64,000 nucleotides of DNA, taken from positions 1 to 64,000 of the forward strand of contig JBGAWK010000008.1 in the NCBI GenBank assembly GCA_044227665.1, given 5' to 3'. The stretch is from JBGAWK01 sp044227665. GTDB lineage: Bacteria; Bacteroidota; Bacteroidia; Chitinophagales; JADIYW01. Made by a program: the position numbers and the translations under genes. Numbering within the stretch: position 1 is the stretch's first letter; every line of letters starts with the position of its first letter. A model generated the notes under the pieces. The model saw only the letters and a list, made by a program, of their open reading frames with translations. It did no database searches and was not told where the DNA came from. Below, in pieces: positions 54,169 to 62,861 of this stretch.

Positions 54169-54607
54169 CTTTGAAGATTATAGAGGTAAGGTACTACTCT
54201 TAGTTAATACGGCATCAAAATGCGGGCTTACGCCTCAGTATGGTGAGTTAGAAGCATTATATGAAAAGTATAAGAATCAAGGATTTGAGATTATAGGATT
54301 TCCTTCCAATGATTTTGCAGGACAAGAACCCTTATCCTCTGACAAAGCGGAGGAGTTTTGCCAGATTAATTATGGAGTATCATTTACCATTACGGAAAAA
54401 ATACAAGTGAAAGGAGAGCAACAACACGACATCTTCAAGTTTCTTTCCAATAAGTCATTAAATGGCAAAGTAAACATTGCACCAAAATGGAATTTCCAGA
54501 AATACCTTATAGATAAAGAAGGACATGTGGTAGATTATTTTTTGCCCATCACCACCCCATCTTCTGCCAAAATTCATAAAGCCATAGAAAAGCGCTTAAA
54601 TTCCTGA
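54113..54607 (+). CDS. cytoplasmic glutathione peroxidase
   Basis: A 164-residue peroxidase without signal peptide. The catalytic Cys (C37) is in NTASKCGLTPQYG, with FAGQEPLSSD and KWNFQKYLID completing the site. It overlaps the DUF4294 3' end by 56 bp, so translation restarts inside that gene; the upstream MSNTIYPYKIKNAKGKEI fits the family start, so the overlap is real. It is a paralogue of the lipoprotein form. Confidence 0.92.
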   Translation: MSNTIYPYKIKNAKGKEINFEDYRGKVLLLVNTASKCGLTPQYGELEALYEKYKNQGFEIIGFPSNDFAGQEPLSSDKAEEFCQINYGVSFTITEKIQVKGEQQHDIFKFLSNKSLNGKVNIAPKWNFQKYLIDKEGHVVDYFLPITTPSSAKIHKAIEKRLNS

Positions 54608-54672
54608 TTTTCACACAAAAAACATTATTATTATTTCAATTATTTCAATAATTTTATACTGAAATTATTTAC

Positions 54673-56523
54673 ATGAAAAAAATATTTACTTGTGTATCCA
54701 TCTGTTGTCAGTTTATACTGATGGCACAGATACCTAATTCACAATTGCGCTCCTCACTTATTCCCGAGTTTGCACCTTTCTACCATGGGGTAGCATCAGG
54801 AGATCCTACGCCTTCCGGAGTAGTGCTATGGACTAGGGTGACACCACCGTCGGTAAACTTTGGCAGCATAGATGTGCGGTGGAAAATAGCTACAGACACA
54901 GCTTTTCTCAATACGGTAAATGGAGGCATTGTAAGCACAGATTCTTCTCGAGATTACACCGTAAAAGTAGATGCTACAGGGTTACAACCCAATACTTGGT
55001 ATTATTATGAATTTACTGCATTGGACAAAAACTCTCTGACAGGTAGAACCAAGACCACTCCTGAAGGTGGGGTGGAGCAACTGCGCTTTGCTGTCATGTC
55101 ATGTTCCAATTATCAGGCAGGACTCTTCAACGCCTATCAAGATGTGGCACTACGCAATGATGTAGATGCTGTACTACACCTCGGTGACTATATCTATGAA
55201 TATGGCAATAGCATAGGTGGACGCCGTGATGCAGACCCTTCGACAGAGATATATTCATTGGCAGACTATAGGCTGCGACATTCCTGCCATAAGCTAGATT
55301 CTATGTCTATACGTATGCATCAGCAATACCCTATCATCGCTACTTGGGATGACCATGAGGTTGCCAATAATGCTTATGAAACTGGTGCCGACAATCATAC
55401 TCCTGATGAAGGCAACTATATGGAGCGCAAGAGCTCATCGCAAGAAGCCTACTATGAGTGGATGCCCTTGCGATATCCTGAAGAAGGTAATCATGGCAAG
55501 ATATATAGGAAAATAACCTATGGAAACCTAGCAGACATCTTCGTATTGGATACACGCCACTATAGGAGAGACAGTCAGAATGTAAATCTTCGCAATGACA
55601 CTTCTCACCATTTATTGGGTGTGGAGCAGATGCAATGGCTTAAACAACAGCTTATAAGCTCCAATGCACAGTGGAAAGTCCTGGCGCAGCAGGTAATGAT
55701 GGGACAGCTTACACCCTTTGGCTTAGTCCTAAATCCAGATCAGTGGGACGGTTACGCCGCGGAAAGAAAAGATTTATATAATTTTATAAGAGACAACAAT
55801 ATAGATAATGTTATCGTGCTTACCGGCGATATTCATACAGCATGGGCTATGGACTTACCTTACAACCTGAATAATTATACGCCCAGTACTGGAGAGGGTA
55901 GTGTGGCAGTAGAATTTGTAAGTACTAGCGTGACTTCAGGTTCATCGCCTATTCCTCTTCCTCCAGTATATAATCTTATAGAAAATCTGCTGTTGCCACA
56001 TATCAAATACGTGGACTTGAACAAAAAAGGATATTCACTGCTTAATCTTCAAGCGGATAAAGCTACGGGGCATTTTTATACTGTAAAAAATATTGGATTT
56101 AATACTACAGAGCAAAATTTTGAGGAGGCATGGAGTACTAAAAATGATGCTAATCATTTGACGAAAGAGCGCAATGAAATCATAAGCAGATATGTTCCAC
56201 AACTACAGCCTCCACTAGATCCGAGAGGAATAATTACTACCCCTATAAGGAATAATATCGTCAATAATATTATCTTGGGTGCCTATCCCAATCCTTTCGC
56301 TAATTACTTTGCTGTACAGTTCAATCTCTTTGAGACTGTGGAGTCATTGCAATATGAAATCATAGATATTCAGGGACGTGTGTTGCAGTCATCAATAATT
56401 GCAAATACCAATAAAGGCTTGCATTATGAAGAAATCAATGCTTCGGACTTACCTAAAGGAAATTATATTTTCAAAATTAAAAGTGATAAAGGTGATGCCA
56501 CAGTACGTATCGTTAAGCAATAA
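54673..56523 (+). CDS. PhoD-type alkaline phosphatase with type IX sorting domain
   Basis: A 616-residue secreted metallophosphoesterase. The N-terminal PhoD Ig-like domain starts at FYHGVASGDPTPSGVVLWTR, and the metal residues lie in MSCSNYQAGLFNAYQD, LHLGDYIYEYGN, TWDDHEVANNAYE and LTGDIHTAWAMD. The last 80 residues form a type IX sorting domain (GAYPNPFANYFAVQFN, YEIIDIQGRVLQSS, IFKIKSDKGDATVRIVKQ). It cleaves phosphoesters at the cell surface, helping phosphate uptake. Confidence 0.93.
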   Translation: MKKIFTCVSICCQFILMAQIPNSQLRSSLIPEFAPFYHGVASGDPTPSGVVLWTRVTPPSVNFGSIDVRWKIATDTAFLNTVNGGIVSTDSSRDYTVKVDATGLQPNTWYYYEFTALDKNSLTGRTKTTPEGGVEQLRFAVMSCSNYQAGLFNAYQDVALRNDVDAVLHLGDYIYEYGNSIGGRRDADPSTEIYSLADYRLRHSCHKLDSMSIRMHQQYPIIATWDDHEVANNAYETGADNHTPDEGNYMERKSSSQEAYYEWMPLRYPEEGNHGKIYRKITYGNLADIFVLDTRHYRRDSQNVNLRNDTSHHLLGVEQMQWLKQQLISSNAQWKVLAQQVMMGQLTPFGLVLNPDQWDGYAAERKDLYNFIRDNNIDNVIVLTGDIHTAWAMDLPYNLNNYTPSTGEGSVAVEFVSTSVTSGSSPIPLPPVYNLIENLLLPHIKYVDLNKKGYSLLNLQADKATGHFYTVKNIGFNTTEQNFEEAWSTKNDANHLTKERNEIISRYVPQLQPPLDPRGIITTPIRNNIVNNIILGAYPNPFANYFAVQFNLFETVESLQYEIIDIQGRVLQSSIIANTNKGLHYEEINASDLPKGNYIFKIKSDKGDATVRIVKQ

Positions 56524-56692
56524 ACGTTGTCATCAAATTTAGTAAGCGAACCCGTTAATATATAATATAAAATATTGACCATCAATTGTTTGAGTAGATA
56601 ATATTTCGTAAATTTATGAAAATAAAACGCATAAAGCAATATGAAATTTTATTCTAGCTACTTCTAAATTTCAATAGGTATATATTGAGATT

Positions 56693-56715
56693 GCCTGCCT
56701 TCTCGGCAGACAGGC
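56693..56715. repeat. short GC-rich hairpin
   Basis: GCCTGCC (56693-56699) and GGCAGACAGGC (56705-56715) form overlapping stems. This G+C-rich hairpin is unlike the surroundings and could be a dispersed repeat or a terminator between the PhoD gene and the relic that follows. Confidence 0.4.
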
Positions 56716-56730
56716 TTTGCTTCGCTCGTC

Positions 56731-57001
56731 ATGATTGTTTATTTTTTTACGATTTTAAACTCAATTGCGCTTACTTGTGCCTATTCCGGACTAGGGACTA
56801 CTCCATATATTGATTTGATGTACTTCTTTTCGTGTTTGCTATTGATACCAATCCTATGGTCTCTTTGTAACGCGTTTTGTCACTTACAATTCTGCATTAC
56901 TAATGCCTGTAAATGTAGTTGCAAAAGCTGTATTTTTTGCTGTCATATCTGCTTGCTTAGCAGGAAGTATTGCAATTTTAAAGTCAGTTTTCGGTAGGTA
57001 G
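56731..57001 (+). pseudogene. small membrane protein gene broken by a frameshift
   Basis: The first frame reads MIVYFFTILNSIALTCAYSG, then YIDLMYFFSCLLLIPILWSL, and turns into a Cys-rich nonsense tail. From about 56865 the next frame reads LFVTRFVTYNSALLMPVNVV and AKAVFFAVISACLAGSIAIL, ending KSVFGR and TAG at 56999-57001. Joined at 56865, the two make a roughly 90-residue protein with three membrane helices. The family is not recognised. A real frameshift or a sequencing error would both give this. Confidence 0.45.
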
Positions 57002-57123
57002 ATAACTTGGTTCTGAACACAGTTGCTCCTTTTATTTTGTCGTTTGAACAAATACGTTAAAAGTTACCAATACTAAAATAATAGTGAGAAGACGATGACT
57101 TAGGATAATAGAAATAGATAAAT

Positions 57124-58839
57124 TTATACTATTATCTGGGTAATTAGTCCTTTGTTTTCTGTACTGATAAAAGTTATTTTACACTTAATAGCTCTAGCCA
57201 AATCTCCCACTATCTGCAATCCCAAGCCATGTTTGTCGCTACTGGTGGCGGTAGGGTGAAGGATAGTTTCTAAGTTTTCGGCAGCGATGCCTGGGCCATT
57301 ATCTTGAATCTGAAGTATAATACTGTCGCCCTCTCGGTATGCTTCCCAGCTTAGAGTAGCATTGGTAGTGTGCCTCATGGCCTTGATAGCGTTGGCAGTA
57401 AGATTTTGCATAATGACTTGCATGAAATTTTCATCAGTAGTTAGATATTCTATGTCATTAGAAATAAATATCATTTCTACATTTTCTACATTGGAGAAGA
57501 ACCTTTGGAGGTAGCCAAATAAATCATTTATAGCTATAGTCTTGAAGGAGGGTTTGAAGTTTTGCATCTGTCCTTTGCTCCACAAGAGCATGGTTTCCAT
57601 GGACTCCAATAAGTTTTCGGCATCGTGGATGACCTTTTCTCTATGTTTTTCTAATGCCCCTTCAGGCAGTGTGTCAGCGTGATCTTTCTGAAAGTTTAGT
57701 AGTGTGACAATATTGGCGATAGGGCTGCGCAAGTCATGACTTATGATGCTGAAAAATTTGGTTTTGATTTGGTTTGTAGCATCGAGTTGTACATTGAGTT
57801 GCTGTAGTTTGTCATTGCTACGCTTTCTGTTGGCAGCTTGCATATACAGCAGTAATCCTATGATGCCTAATAACAGTAGTCCAGATATTAGGGCAATACG
57901 GGTGCGTTTTTGTTGGACTATTACTGCATTTTTTTGCTGTATTTCTAGTTTGCTTTCTACTTCAGCAAGGGCATTTTTGCTCTCTTGTGAGAAGATAGAG
58001 TCTGTGGTTTCATAGTACAACCTATAGTTGAGATATGCACCCTTGTAGTCCCCTTCCTCATATTGCAATTCTGATAATACGCCACTGAAATAGGCTTGAT
58101 CCGCCTTGTCGTTAGTGCGGACTGCTAGGCGTATGGCAGCAGTCAAATAGCTTTTGGCTAGTGCTATATTTTCAGCCTTTGTAGCAGGGATGATATCAGA
58201 AATTCGACTCAGGCTGTCATATATATATTGGATGACGATATCCTTGTATGAAGTACCGATATTGCCTTTGTTGATGATATTGCTAGTACTTAATTCTGTA
58301 TAATAGCTGTCTGCTGCCAAGGCATACTCCAATTTTTTGATAAAATTATTTTCAAAAGTGATGCTATAATTGCTATAGAACTTGCCAAGCAAGTTGCTGT
58401 CTAGGTCTTGTATCGTTTTGTATAAAGTTTCTGCATATCCATAGGCATTTTTGGCACTGTCTATATTGCCTTCTACAAGAAATATATCGCCTAAATATTT
58501 GTGATAATTGGCAGCATACAAAGTATCTTTTTTGTTGAGCAGGTAAGATTTTGTGTAATAATATCGGGCTTTTTTAAAATTATTTTGATGGAAAAAAATT
58601 TTACCCATCATCGTATAGCTTTCGTACAATATGTCGTCGTAGTGGTGTTTTTCACCTATTGCAATGGCTTTGATGAGCATCATGGATGCAGGGATGTACT
58701 GTGACGACAGCATATATTTAGCAGCGGAAGTGTTATATTGCAATGCCTGTTCTTTGGACGTTATAGAGGCATGAGTAGTAGTATAGCCTATAATAATGCA
58801 GACCCAAATATAGCTACGAAAAAAACTACTTCTTACCAT
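57124..58839 (-). CDS. TPR-containing sensor histidine kinase
   Basis: A 571-residue sensor. A signal and TPR-like helical repeats occupy residues 20-285, a membrane segment lies near 310-330, then a coiled coil and HisKA domain with FFSIISHDLRSPIANIVTLL (phosphorylated His near 368) and a HATPase with LQIQDNGPGIAAENL and DKHGLGLQIVGDL. The periplasmic TPR sensor is a Bacteroidota type. The start overlaps the stop of the response-regulator gene by 7 bp, so the two are translated together. The signal is unknown. Confidence 0.92.
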   Translation of the reverse strand: MVRSSFFRSYIWVCIIIGYTTTHASITSKEQALQYNTSAAKYMLSSQYIPASMMLIKAIAIGEKHHYDDILYESYTMMGKIFFHQNNFKKARYYYTKSYLLNKKDTLYAANYHKYLGDIFLVEGNIDSAKNAYGYAETLYKTIQDLDSNLLGKFYSNYSITFENNFIKKLEYALAADSYYTELSTSNIINKGNIGTSYKDIVIQYIYDSLSRISDIIPATKAENIALAKSYLTAAIRLAVRTNDKADQAYFSGVLSELQYEEGDYKGAYLNYRLYYETTDSIFSQESKNALAEVESKLEIQQKNAVIVQQKRTRIALISGLLLLGIIGLLLYMQAANRKRSNDKLQQLNVQLDATNQIKTKFFSIISHDLRSPIANIVTLLNFQKDHADTLPEGALEKHREKVIHDAENLLESMETMLLWSKGQMQNFKPSFKTIAINDLFGYLQRFFSNVENVEMIFISNDIEYLTTDENFMQVIMQNLTANAIKAMRHTTNATLSWEAYREGDSIILQIQDNGPGIAAENLETILHPTATSSDKHGLGLQIVGDLARAIKCKITFISTENKGLITQIIV

Positions 58840-59531
58840 GATATTGTATCTTTGTAGCTTCTGCCTATAGGCAGAATTGTATTGCCGACATATACTTCAT
58901 GTGTACTTATTTTTTGTACTTTATGTCTAGCTACAGCATAGCTGCGGTGTATGCGCACAAACTTGTCAAATGGATGTCGAGACAGGAGATTGCCCAAGCT
59001 GCTCAAGATGATGTTGTAGGCAGAGGTAGTCACGATTTTGGTATAATCCTTATACGCTTCCAGATATAGGATGTCGTAAGTATGTATCTTAATCTTGTCG
59101 TTGCCATCTTTGATGTATATGATATCCGAACCTAGTTCTTCGTCCAGTAGTTGAGCCTTGGTTTTGATGTTCAAGTATTCGGAGATACGAAGTAGGGTGC
59201 TGGCGAAACGGTCTTTGGTAATAGGTTTGACGATAAAGTCTAGGGCATTTTTTTCAAAACTTTCCAAAGCATATTCAGGATAGGCAGATATAAACACACA
59301 TACAGGCACTGTCATAAGCATACTTCGCAACTCCAATCCTGATATCTTACCCATATCTATGTCTAAAAATAGGATGTCGGGCAAATTATCAATATGGTAT
59401 TTCAATACGTCTTCTGCGCTGTTATACTCCCCCATAATCTCAAGGGTAGAATTGGTTTTAAGCAAATGTCGAAGCATAAGCCTGTCCAACTCATTGTCGT
59501 CAGCTAGTACACAAGTGTATTTTTTTGACAT
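58833..59531 (-). CDS. LytTR-family response regulator
   Basis: A 232-residue regulator with a receiver domain (ADDNELDRLMLRHLL; phospho-acceptor in LFLDIDMG, D57) and a C-terminal LytTR DNA-binding domain (DILYLEAYKDYTKIVTTSAY and DKFVRIHRSYAVARHKVQ). It pairs with the TPR kinase behind it. Its targets may include the lipoprotein genes in the opposite direction, which start 116 bp away, but no LytTR repeat was confirmed there. Confidence 0.94.
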   Translation of the reverse strand: MSKKYTCVLADDNELDRLMLRHLLKTNSTLEIMGEYNSAEDVLKYHIDNLPDILFLDIDMGKISGLELRSMLMTVPVCVFISAYPEYALESFEKNALDFIVKPITKDRFASTLLRISEYLNIKTKAQLLDEELGSDIIYIKDGNDKIKIHTYDILYLEAYKDYTKIVTTSAYNIILSSLGNLLSRHPFDKFVRIHRSYAVARHKVQKISTHEVYVGNTILPIGRSYKDTISW

Positions 59532-59647
59532 ATATTAAAATCTTTAAAAATAATACAAAAAATGCTGTTCGTCTATTAAAAATGTTGTTTGTCGATAGGC
59601 TGTTGTACCTATATGTGTTTATATAAAAATTTGTGTATTCAATTTAT

Positions 59648-60172
59648 ATGCGCTCAAAAAATGTGATTATACTAACGCTGACCTGCTGGATGCTGCTCTC
59701 TTGTGCTACAAAGTCCAAAAGCAACACCTCTGCTGATACCTCCCGGGAAAATATCTTGTATATGCAAATAGATGGGGTGGAATGGAGTGCAGATAGTGAT
59801 ATTTTTGGCAGCTACCATTTTTCAGAAGAGCTAGGGCCCAAAATCATCAATATTGCTGGAACGAAGGGTGTTGGAGGAACTCAGCAAGCATTTAATATCA
59901 ACTTGTTCAATACGGATAAAGAGGGTATCTATACCGTAAATATTCCAGATAATTCTACGGCTACTTCCTATCAGAATGTGGCTCAAATGGGCAACTATAC
60001 ACCTGCCAACTATCTGTGTGGCGGCACTATGCAAGGAAGTCAGCTTACAGTAAATGTGACCAAAGTTTCTAAAAACCCACAAATTATAGAAGCTACATTT
60101 AGTGGCAAGATGCAATGCGTACAAGGCAGTGTATTACAAATTACAGATGGCAAATTTTATTACCATGAATAA
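59648..60172 (+). CDS. lipoprotein, DUF6252-like
   Basis: The start at 59648 gives MRSKNVIILTLTCWMLLSCA with the lipobox Cys at residue 19. The 174-residue protein has a beta-rich mature part (MQIDGVEWSADSDIFGSYHF, then FNINLFNTDKEGIYTVNIPD) that resembles the DUF6252 family. It is the first of five adjacent lipoprotein genes. The stop overlaps the next gene by 8 nt. Confidence 0.75.
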   Translation: MRSKNVIILTLTCWMLLSCATKSKSNTSADTSRENILYMQIDGVEWSADSDIFGSYHFSEELGPKIINIAGTKGVGGTQQAFNINLFNTDKEGIYTVNIPDNSTATSYQNVAQMGNYTPANYLCGGTMQGSQLTVNVTKVSKNPQIIEATFSGKMQCVQGSVLQITDGKFYYHE

Positions 60173-60680
60173 ATATATTAGAATAAGAAATTTAGCAGTT
60201 GGCATACTAATGTCGGCAATATTTTTTTCCTGTAAAAAGGAAGAGAATGTAATGGTAAATACACACCCGTTCAAAGGGACGGTAAGATTATATGAAACTA
60301 AAAGGAATTATACTTTGAAGTATTATTTCAATGTTGAACCTGGATTGTATATAACCTTAGGTACAGAAGAATTAATAGAGTTATTACCGGGGAAAAATCC
60401 AAATCAGTATTATATTCGACCTAAGGATCATCCAGAATGGTGTTTAGATTATAGTGCTAAAAACAACTATTACATAAAACTATATCCATACGTAGGCAAT
60501 GAGGCGCAATTATTCAATATAATGGAAGCAGGGAAAGATTTAGTGACTATACAATGTGTCGTTGACACTTCCCTCTATTTGCTCAATAACTCTGATTATA
60601 TATCAGCAGGGCCTAGTAGTTACTTAAAACCAAGAGGTTCATATAGTTCCTTGGATACTTGGAAGATTGAAATTCTATAA
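60165..60680 (+). CDS. lipoprotein with ricin-like carbohydrate fold (tentative)
   Basis: The start at 60165 gives MNKYIRIRNLAVGILMSAIF and lipobox FFSCKKEE; earlier codons overlap the previous gene. The 171-residue protein shows a beta-trefoil-like sequence: VRLYETKRNYTLKYYFNVEP, IRPKDHPEWCLDYSAKNNYY and IKLYPYVGNEAQLFNIMEAG. This looks like a ricin-type domain but no Q-x-W motif is clear. CKKEEN directly after the Cys is a surface-export signature. Confidence 0.65.
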   Translation: MNKYIRIRNLAVGILMSAIFFSCKKEENVMVNTHPFKGTVRLYETKRNYTLKYYFNVEPGLYITLGTEELIELLPGKNPNQYYIRPKDHPEWCLDYSAKNNYYIKLYPYVGNEAQLFNIMEAGKDLVTIQCVVDTSLYLLNNSDYISAGPSSYLKPRGSYSSLDTWKIEIL

Positions 60681-60698
60681 CTTTTTAATTATATATAT

Positions 60699-61304
60699 AT
60701 GAAAAAAATCATCATCAACACAGCTTTATTAGCATTATCCCTTCTTACATCATGCAGTAAAGAAGACGACAAAAAAGTGGACAGCAAGCCCGTACAGTCA
60801 TTTCCTTCAGTAGTACTGAGCAATCAATCAGCGGCATCTTATAACTGTTTCCTGACTTTTGATTCCTGTAAGGTGCGTACGCTCACACAAGCAGCAGCCA
60901 ATCAAGGCACTACCGATTTAGTATTCCTGCACAACAACCCCGACAATCTAGCCATGTTTGTGTCTCCTGCATCTATAAGCACAGCAGTTACTATTGCTCC
61001 GGGAATATATGGATTCTTTTCTGTAGGTATCACCAATTGGACTACCAAAAATTCTATGCAAATAGGTGTCACAGATATTACAGTAGGCGGGTTCAACAGC
61101 ATAGCTACCAATGGAGACCTGCACAATGCCTACGACAATGACCCACATGTCACCATAGGGTGGGAGATAGATATTACGCCTAATAAGGTATATAAGTTTA
61201 CCTCCAATAGAACAGGGAAAAGGGGGCTAATAAAGGTGAATTCTATAAACGGCAACTACAATACGTCAGGACAAATTAATATGGATATTAAAATGATAAA
61301 CTAA
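60699..61304 (+). CDS. hypothetical surface lipoprotein
   Basis: A 201-residue lipoprotein: MKKIIINTALLALSLLTSCS with KEDDKK following the lipobox Cys. The mature part has a beta-sandwich-like pattern of short strands and many Ser, Thr and Asn (VVLSNQSAASYNCFLTFDSC; VTIAPGIYGFFSVGITNWTT). No domain is recognised. It is 18 bp after the previous gene and 5 bp before the next. Confidence 0.75.
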   Translation: MKKIIINTALLALSLLTSCSKEDDKKVDSKPVQSFPSVVLSNQSAASYNCFLTFDSCKVRTLTQAAANQGTTDLVFLHNNPDNLAMFVSPASISTAVTIAPGIYGFFSVGITNWTTKNSMQIGVTDITVGGFNSIATNGDLHNAYDNDPHVTIGWEIDITPNKVYKFTSNRTGKRGLIKVNSINGNYNTSGQINMDIKMIN

Positions 61305-61309
61305 TAGTT

Positions 61310-61762
61310 ATGAAGCTGAAAATCACGCTGATATTGACAGCCTTTGCTTTGCTTTCGGTAAGTTGTAAGAAAGATGAAGCTAAAACTTTTTATAAATCAA
61401 AGCTAATAAACAAAAATTGGAAATCCTTAGCATTTAAAATTGATGGTATAAGAGAAGATAAATGGTGCTGGAAAAATAGTATATATAACTTTTACGAAGA
61501 TGGAAATATGTTTATCACCGAAGGAAATAATGAAGGTGTTTGCTTAGGCACTGTGATAGGCAGAATAAAAAAATATAGCTATACTCTTTCTTCTGATGAA
61601 AAAGTGTTAGTCGTACAATATAATATAGGATATCCTGATGAACTAGATACTTTTATGATTCAATCTATTTCCGAGACAAGCCTGAATATGAAAAGAATAG
61701 TGAACAAACTCTCTATGCCTCCCGGTGAGGCATGGGAAGATGAATTTACGGCAATACCATAA
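61310..61762 (+). CDS. lipocalin-like lipoprotein
   Basis: A 150-residue lipoprotein starting MKLKITLILTAFALLSVSCK with KKDEAK after the Cys. The mature part begins KSKLINKNWKSLAFKIDGIR and contains the W-K-x-Y-N-F-Y-E-D-G-N-M pattern (KNSIYNFYEDGNMFITEGNN) and a YSYTLSSDEKVLVVQYNIG strand, as in lipocalin-like domains. It is 5 bp after the previous gene and may bind a small ligand. Confidence 0.75.
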   Translation: MKLKITLILTAFALLSVSCKKDEAKTFYKSKLINKNWKSLAFKIDGIREDKWCWKNSIYNFYEDGNMFITEGNNEGVCLGTVIGRIKKYSYTLSSDEKVLVVQYNIGYPDELDTFMIQSISETSLNMKRIVNKLSMPPGEAWEDEFTAIP

Positions 61763-61777
61763 TAAATTTTTCAAATT

Positions 61778-62638
61778 ATGATAAAAAATATGCTATATGT
61801 CGCAACTGTACTTTTGATAGTATCTTGTGGTAAAGACAAAATCATCTCTAATGTGCCTACCCCTAGTCAGATTTCTTCTAGGACAGTATTGTACGATGTA
61901 AATAATCCCTTCGAGGGCAACGATGACGACTATTGCTTTATGCTGCTAGGTGCGGATAATTCGGCACAAAAGAAATATTTTAAAGCCAAGATGATAGATG
62001 TAGTAAGCGATTCTATGCAAATAACAGAAGGGCCTTATACACTAGATAGTCTCATAGATGTAAGTACTTTTCCGGGATATATTAAGTCAGCAAATTCGGG
62101 AAGTTATTTGTCGGATTTTGTTTTTGCAGATAGCATACGTATCCGACAGGTTGGTATAAATGCTCAGGGTAAGCGTATGTACTCATCTTCTAGCTGGAGT
62201 AGTGCTAACATCATAAAATCTTATACCAATGGAGCTCAAGTAGAAGGTACTACCATATTGAATTATATCAAAATACCCACTGCTTCTGGAGGATATTTGG
62301 GCTATGAAGTACATTTCTTTTTTGATATTGGAAAATGCTATGTATATGGCACTACATCTAGTAGTGGCGGTGCGCCAGATAGTCATGTATTAGAAGATAT
62401 TTCTACTGTGATAGGTGCTAGTTACGATTGGAAAAATGTAGATAATTATTTTCAAGTTCCAGGACCTTCTGCTACCACAGTACACTATTTTATAGACTAT
62501 AAAAATTGGAGATACTTCCGTATCAAAGAATCATATACCTCTGTACCCGGAACGCCAGGAGGGCAACATGCCATAGAATATGGTGCCTACAAAAGCTTGG
62601 ATAAGCTCCTGAAATGGCCAGAGGAATGGAAAAAATAA
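61778..62638 (+). CDS. hypothetical surface lipoprotein
   Basis: A 286-residue lipoprotein: MIKNMLYVATVLLIVSCGKD. Three tyrosine-rich sections look beta-rich (YCFMLLGADNSAQKKYFKAK, EVHFFFDIGKCYVYGTTSSS, HYFIDYKNWRYFRIKESYTS). No known domain is seen. It is the last of the five lipoprotein genes; a G+C-rich hairpin 34 bp after the stop probably terminates the transcript. Confidence 0.75.
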   Translation: MIKNMLYVATVLLIVSCGKDKIISNVPTPSQISSRTVLYDVNNPFEGNDDDYCFMLLGADNSAQKKYFKAKMIDVVSDSMQITEGPYTLDSLIDVSTFPGYIKSANSGSYLSDFVFADSIRIRQVGINAQGKRMYSSSSWSSANIIKSYTNGAQVEGTTILNYIKIPTASGGYLGYEVHFFFDIGKCYVYGTTSSSGGAPDSHVLEDISTVIGASYDWKNVDNYFQVPGPSATTVHYFIDYKNWRYFRIKESYTSVPGTPGGQHAIEYGAYKSLDKLLKWPEEWKK

Positions 62639-62671
62639 ATATAAAGTATTTGGTTAGCGGATATTACAATT

Positions 62672-62698
62672 GTTGGGCGGCACGTAGTGCCGCCCAAC
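62672..62698. terminator. G+C-rich perfect hairpin after the lipoprotein row
   Basis: GTTGGGCGGCAC (62672-62683) and GTGCCGCCCAAC (62687-62698) are perfect complements with a 3-nt loop. The base composition is much more G+C rich than the region. The short run of T after it is weak, so a stabilising or repeat element is also possible. Confidence 0.65.
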
Positions 62699-62861
62699 TG
62701 ATTTTGTGCAGGATTATGTAAAAAATATCGTTTTTGCAAATTTGTATCTTATAAAATAATGCCTTTGAGGATTATGCAAACCATAAAAATTATTAGAGGG
62801 ATTTCAAAAAATCTAATTCAGCATAGAATAAGACTTTTCAGTATATAGGCATAATGGTAGG

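Noticed and set aside
52763..54223. selenocysteine in the glutathione peroxidases
   Set aside because: The catalytic codons are TGT and TGC, with no in-frame TGA.
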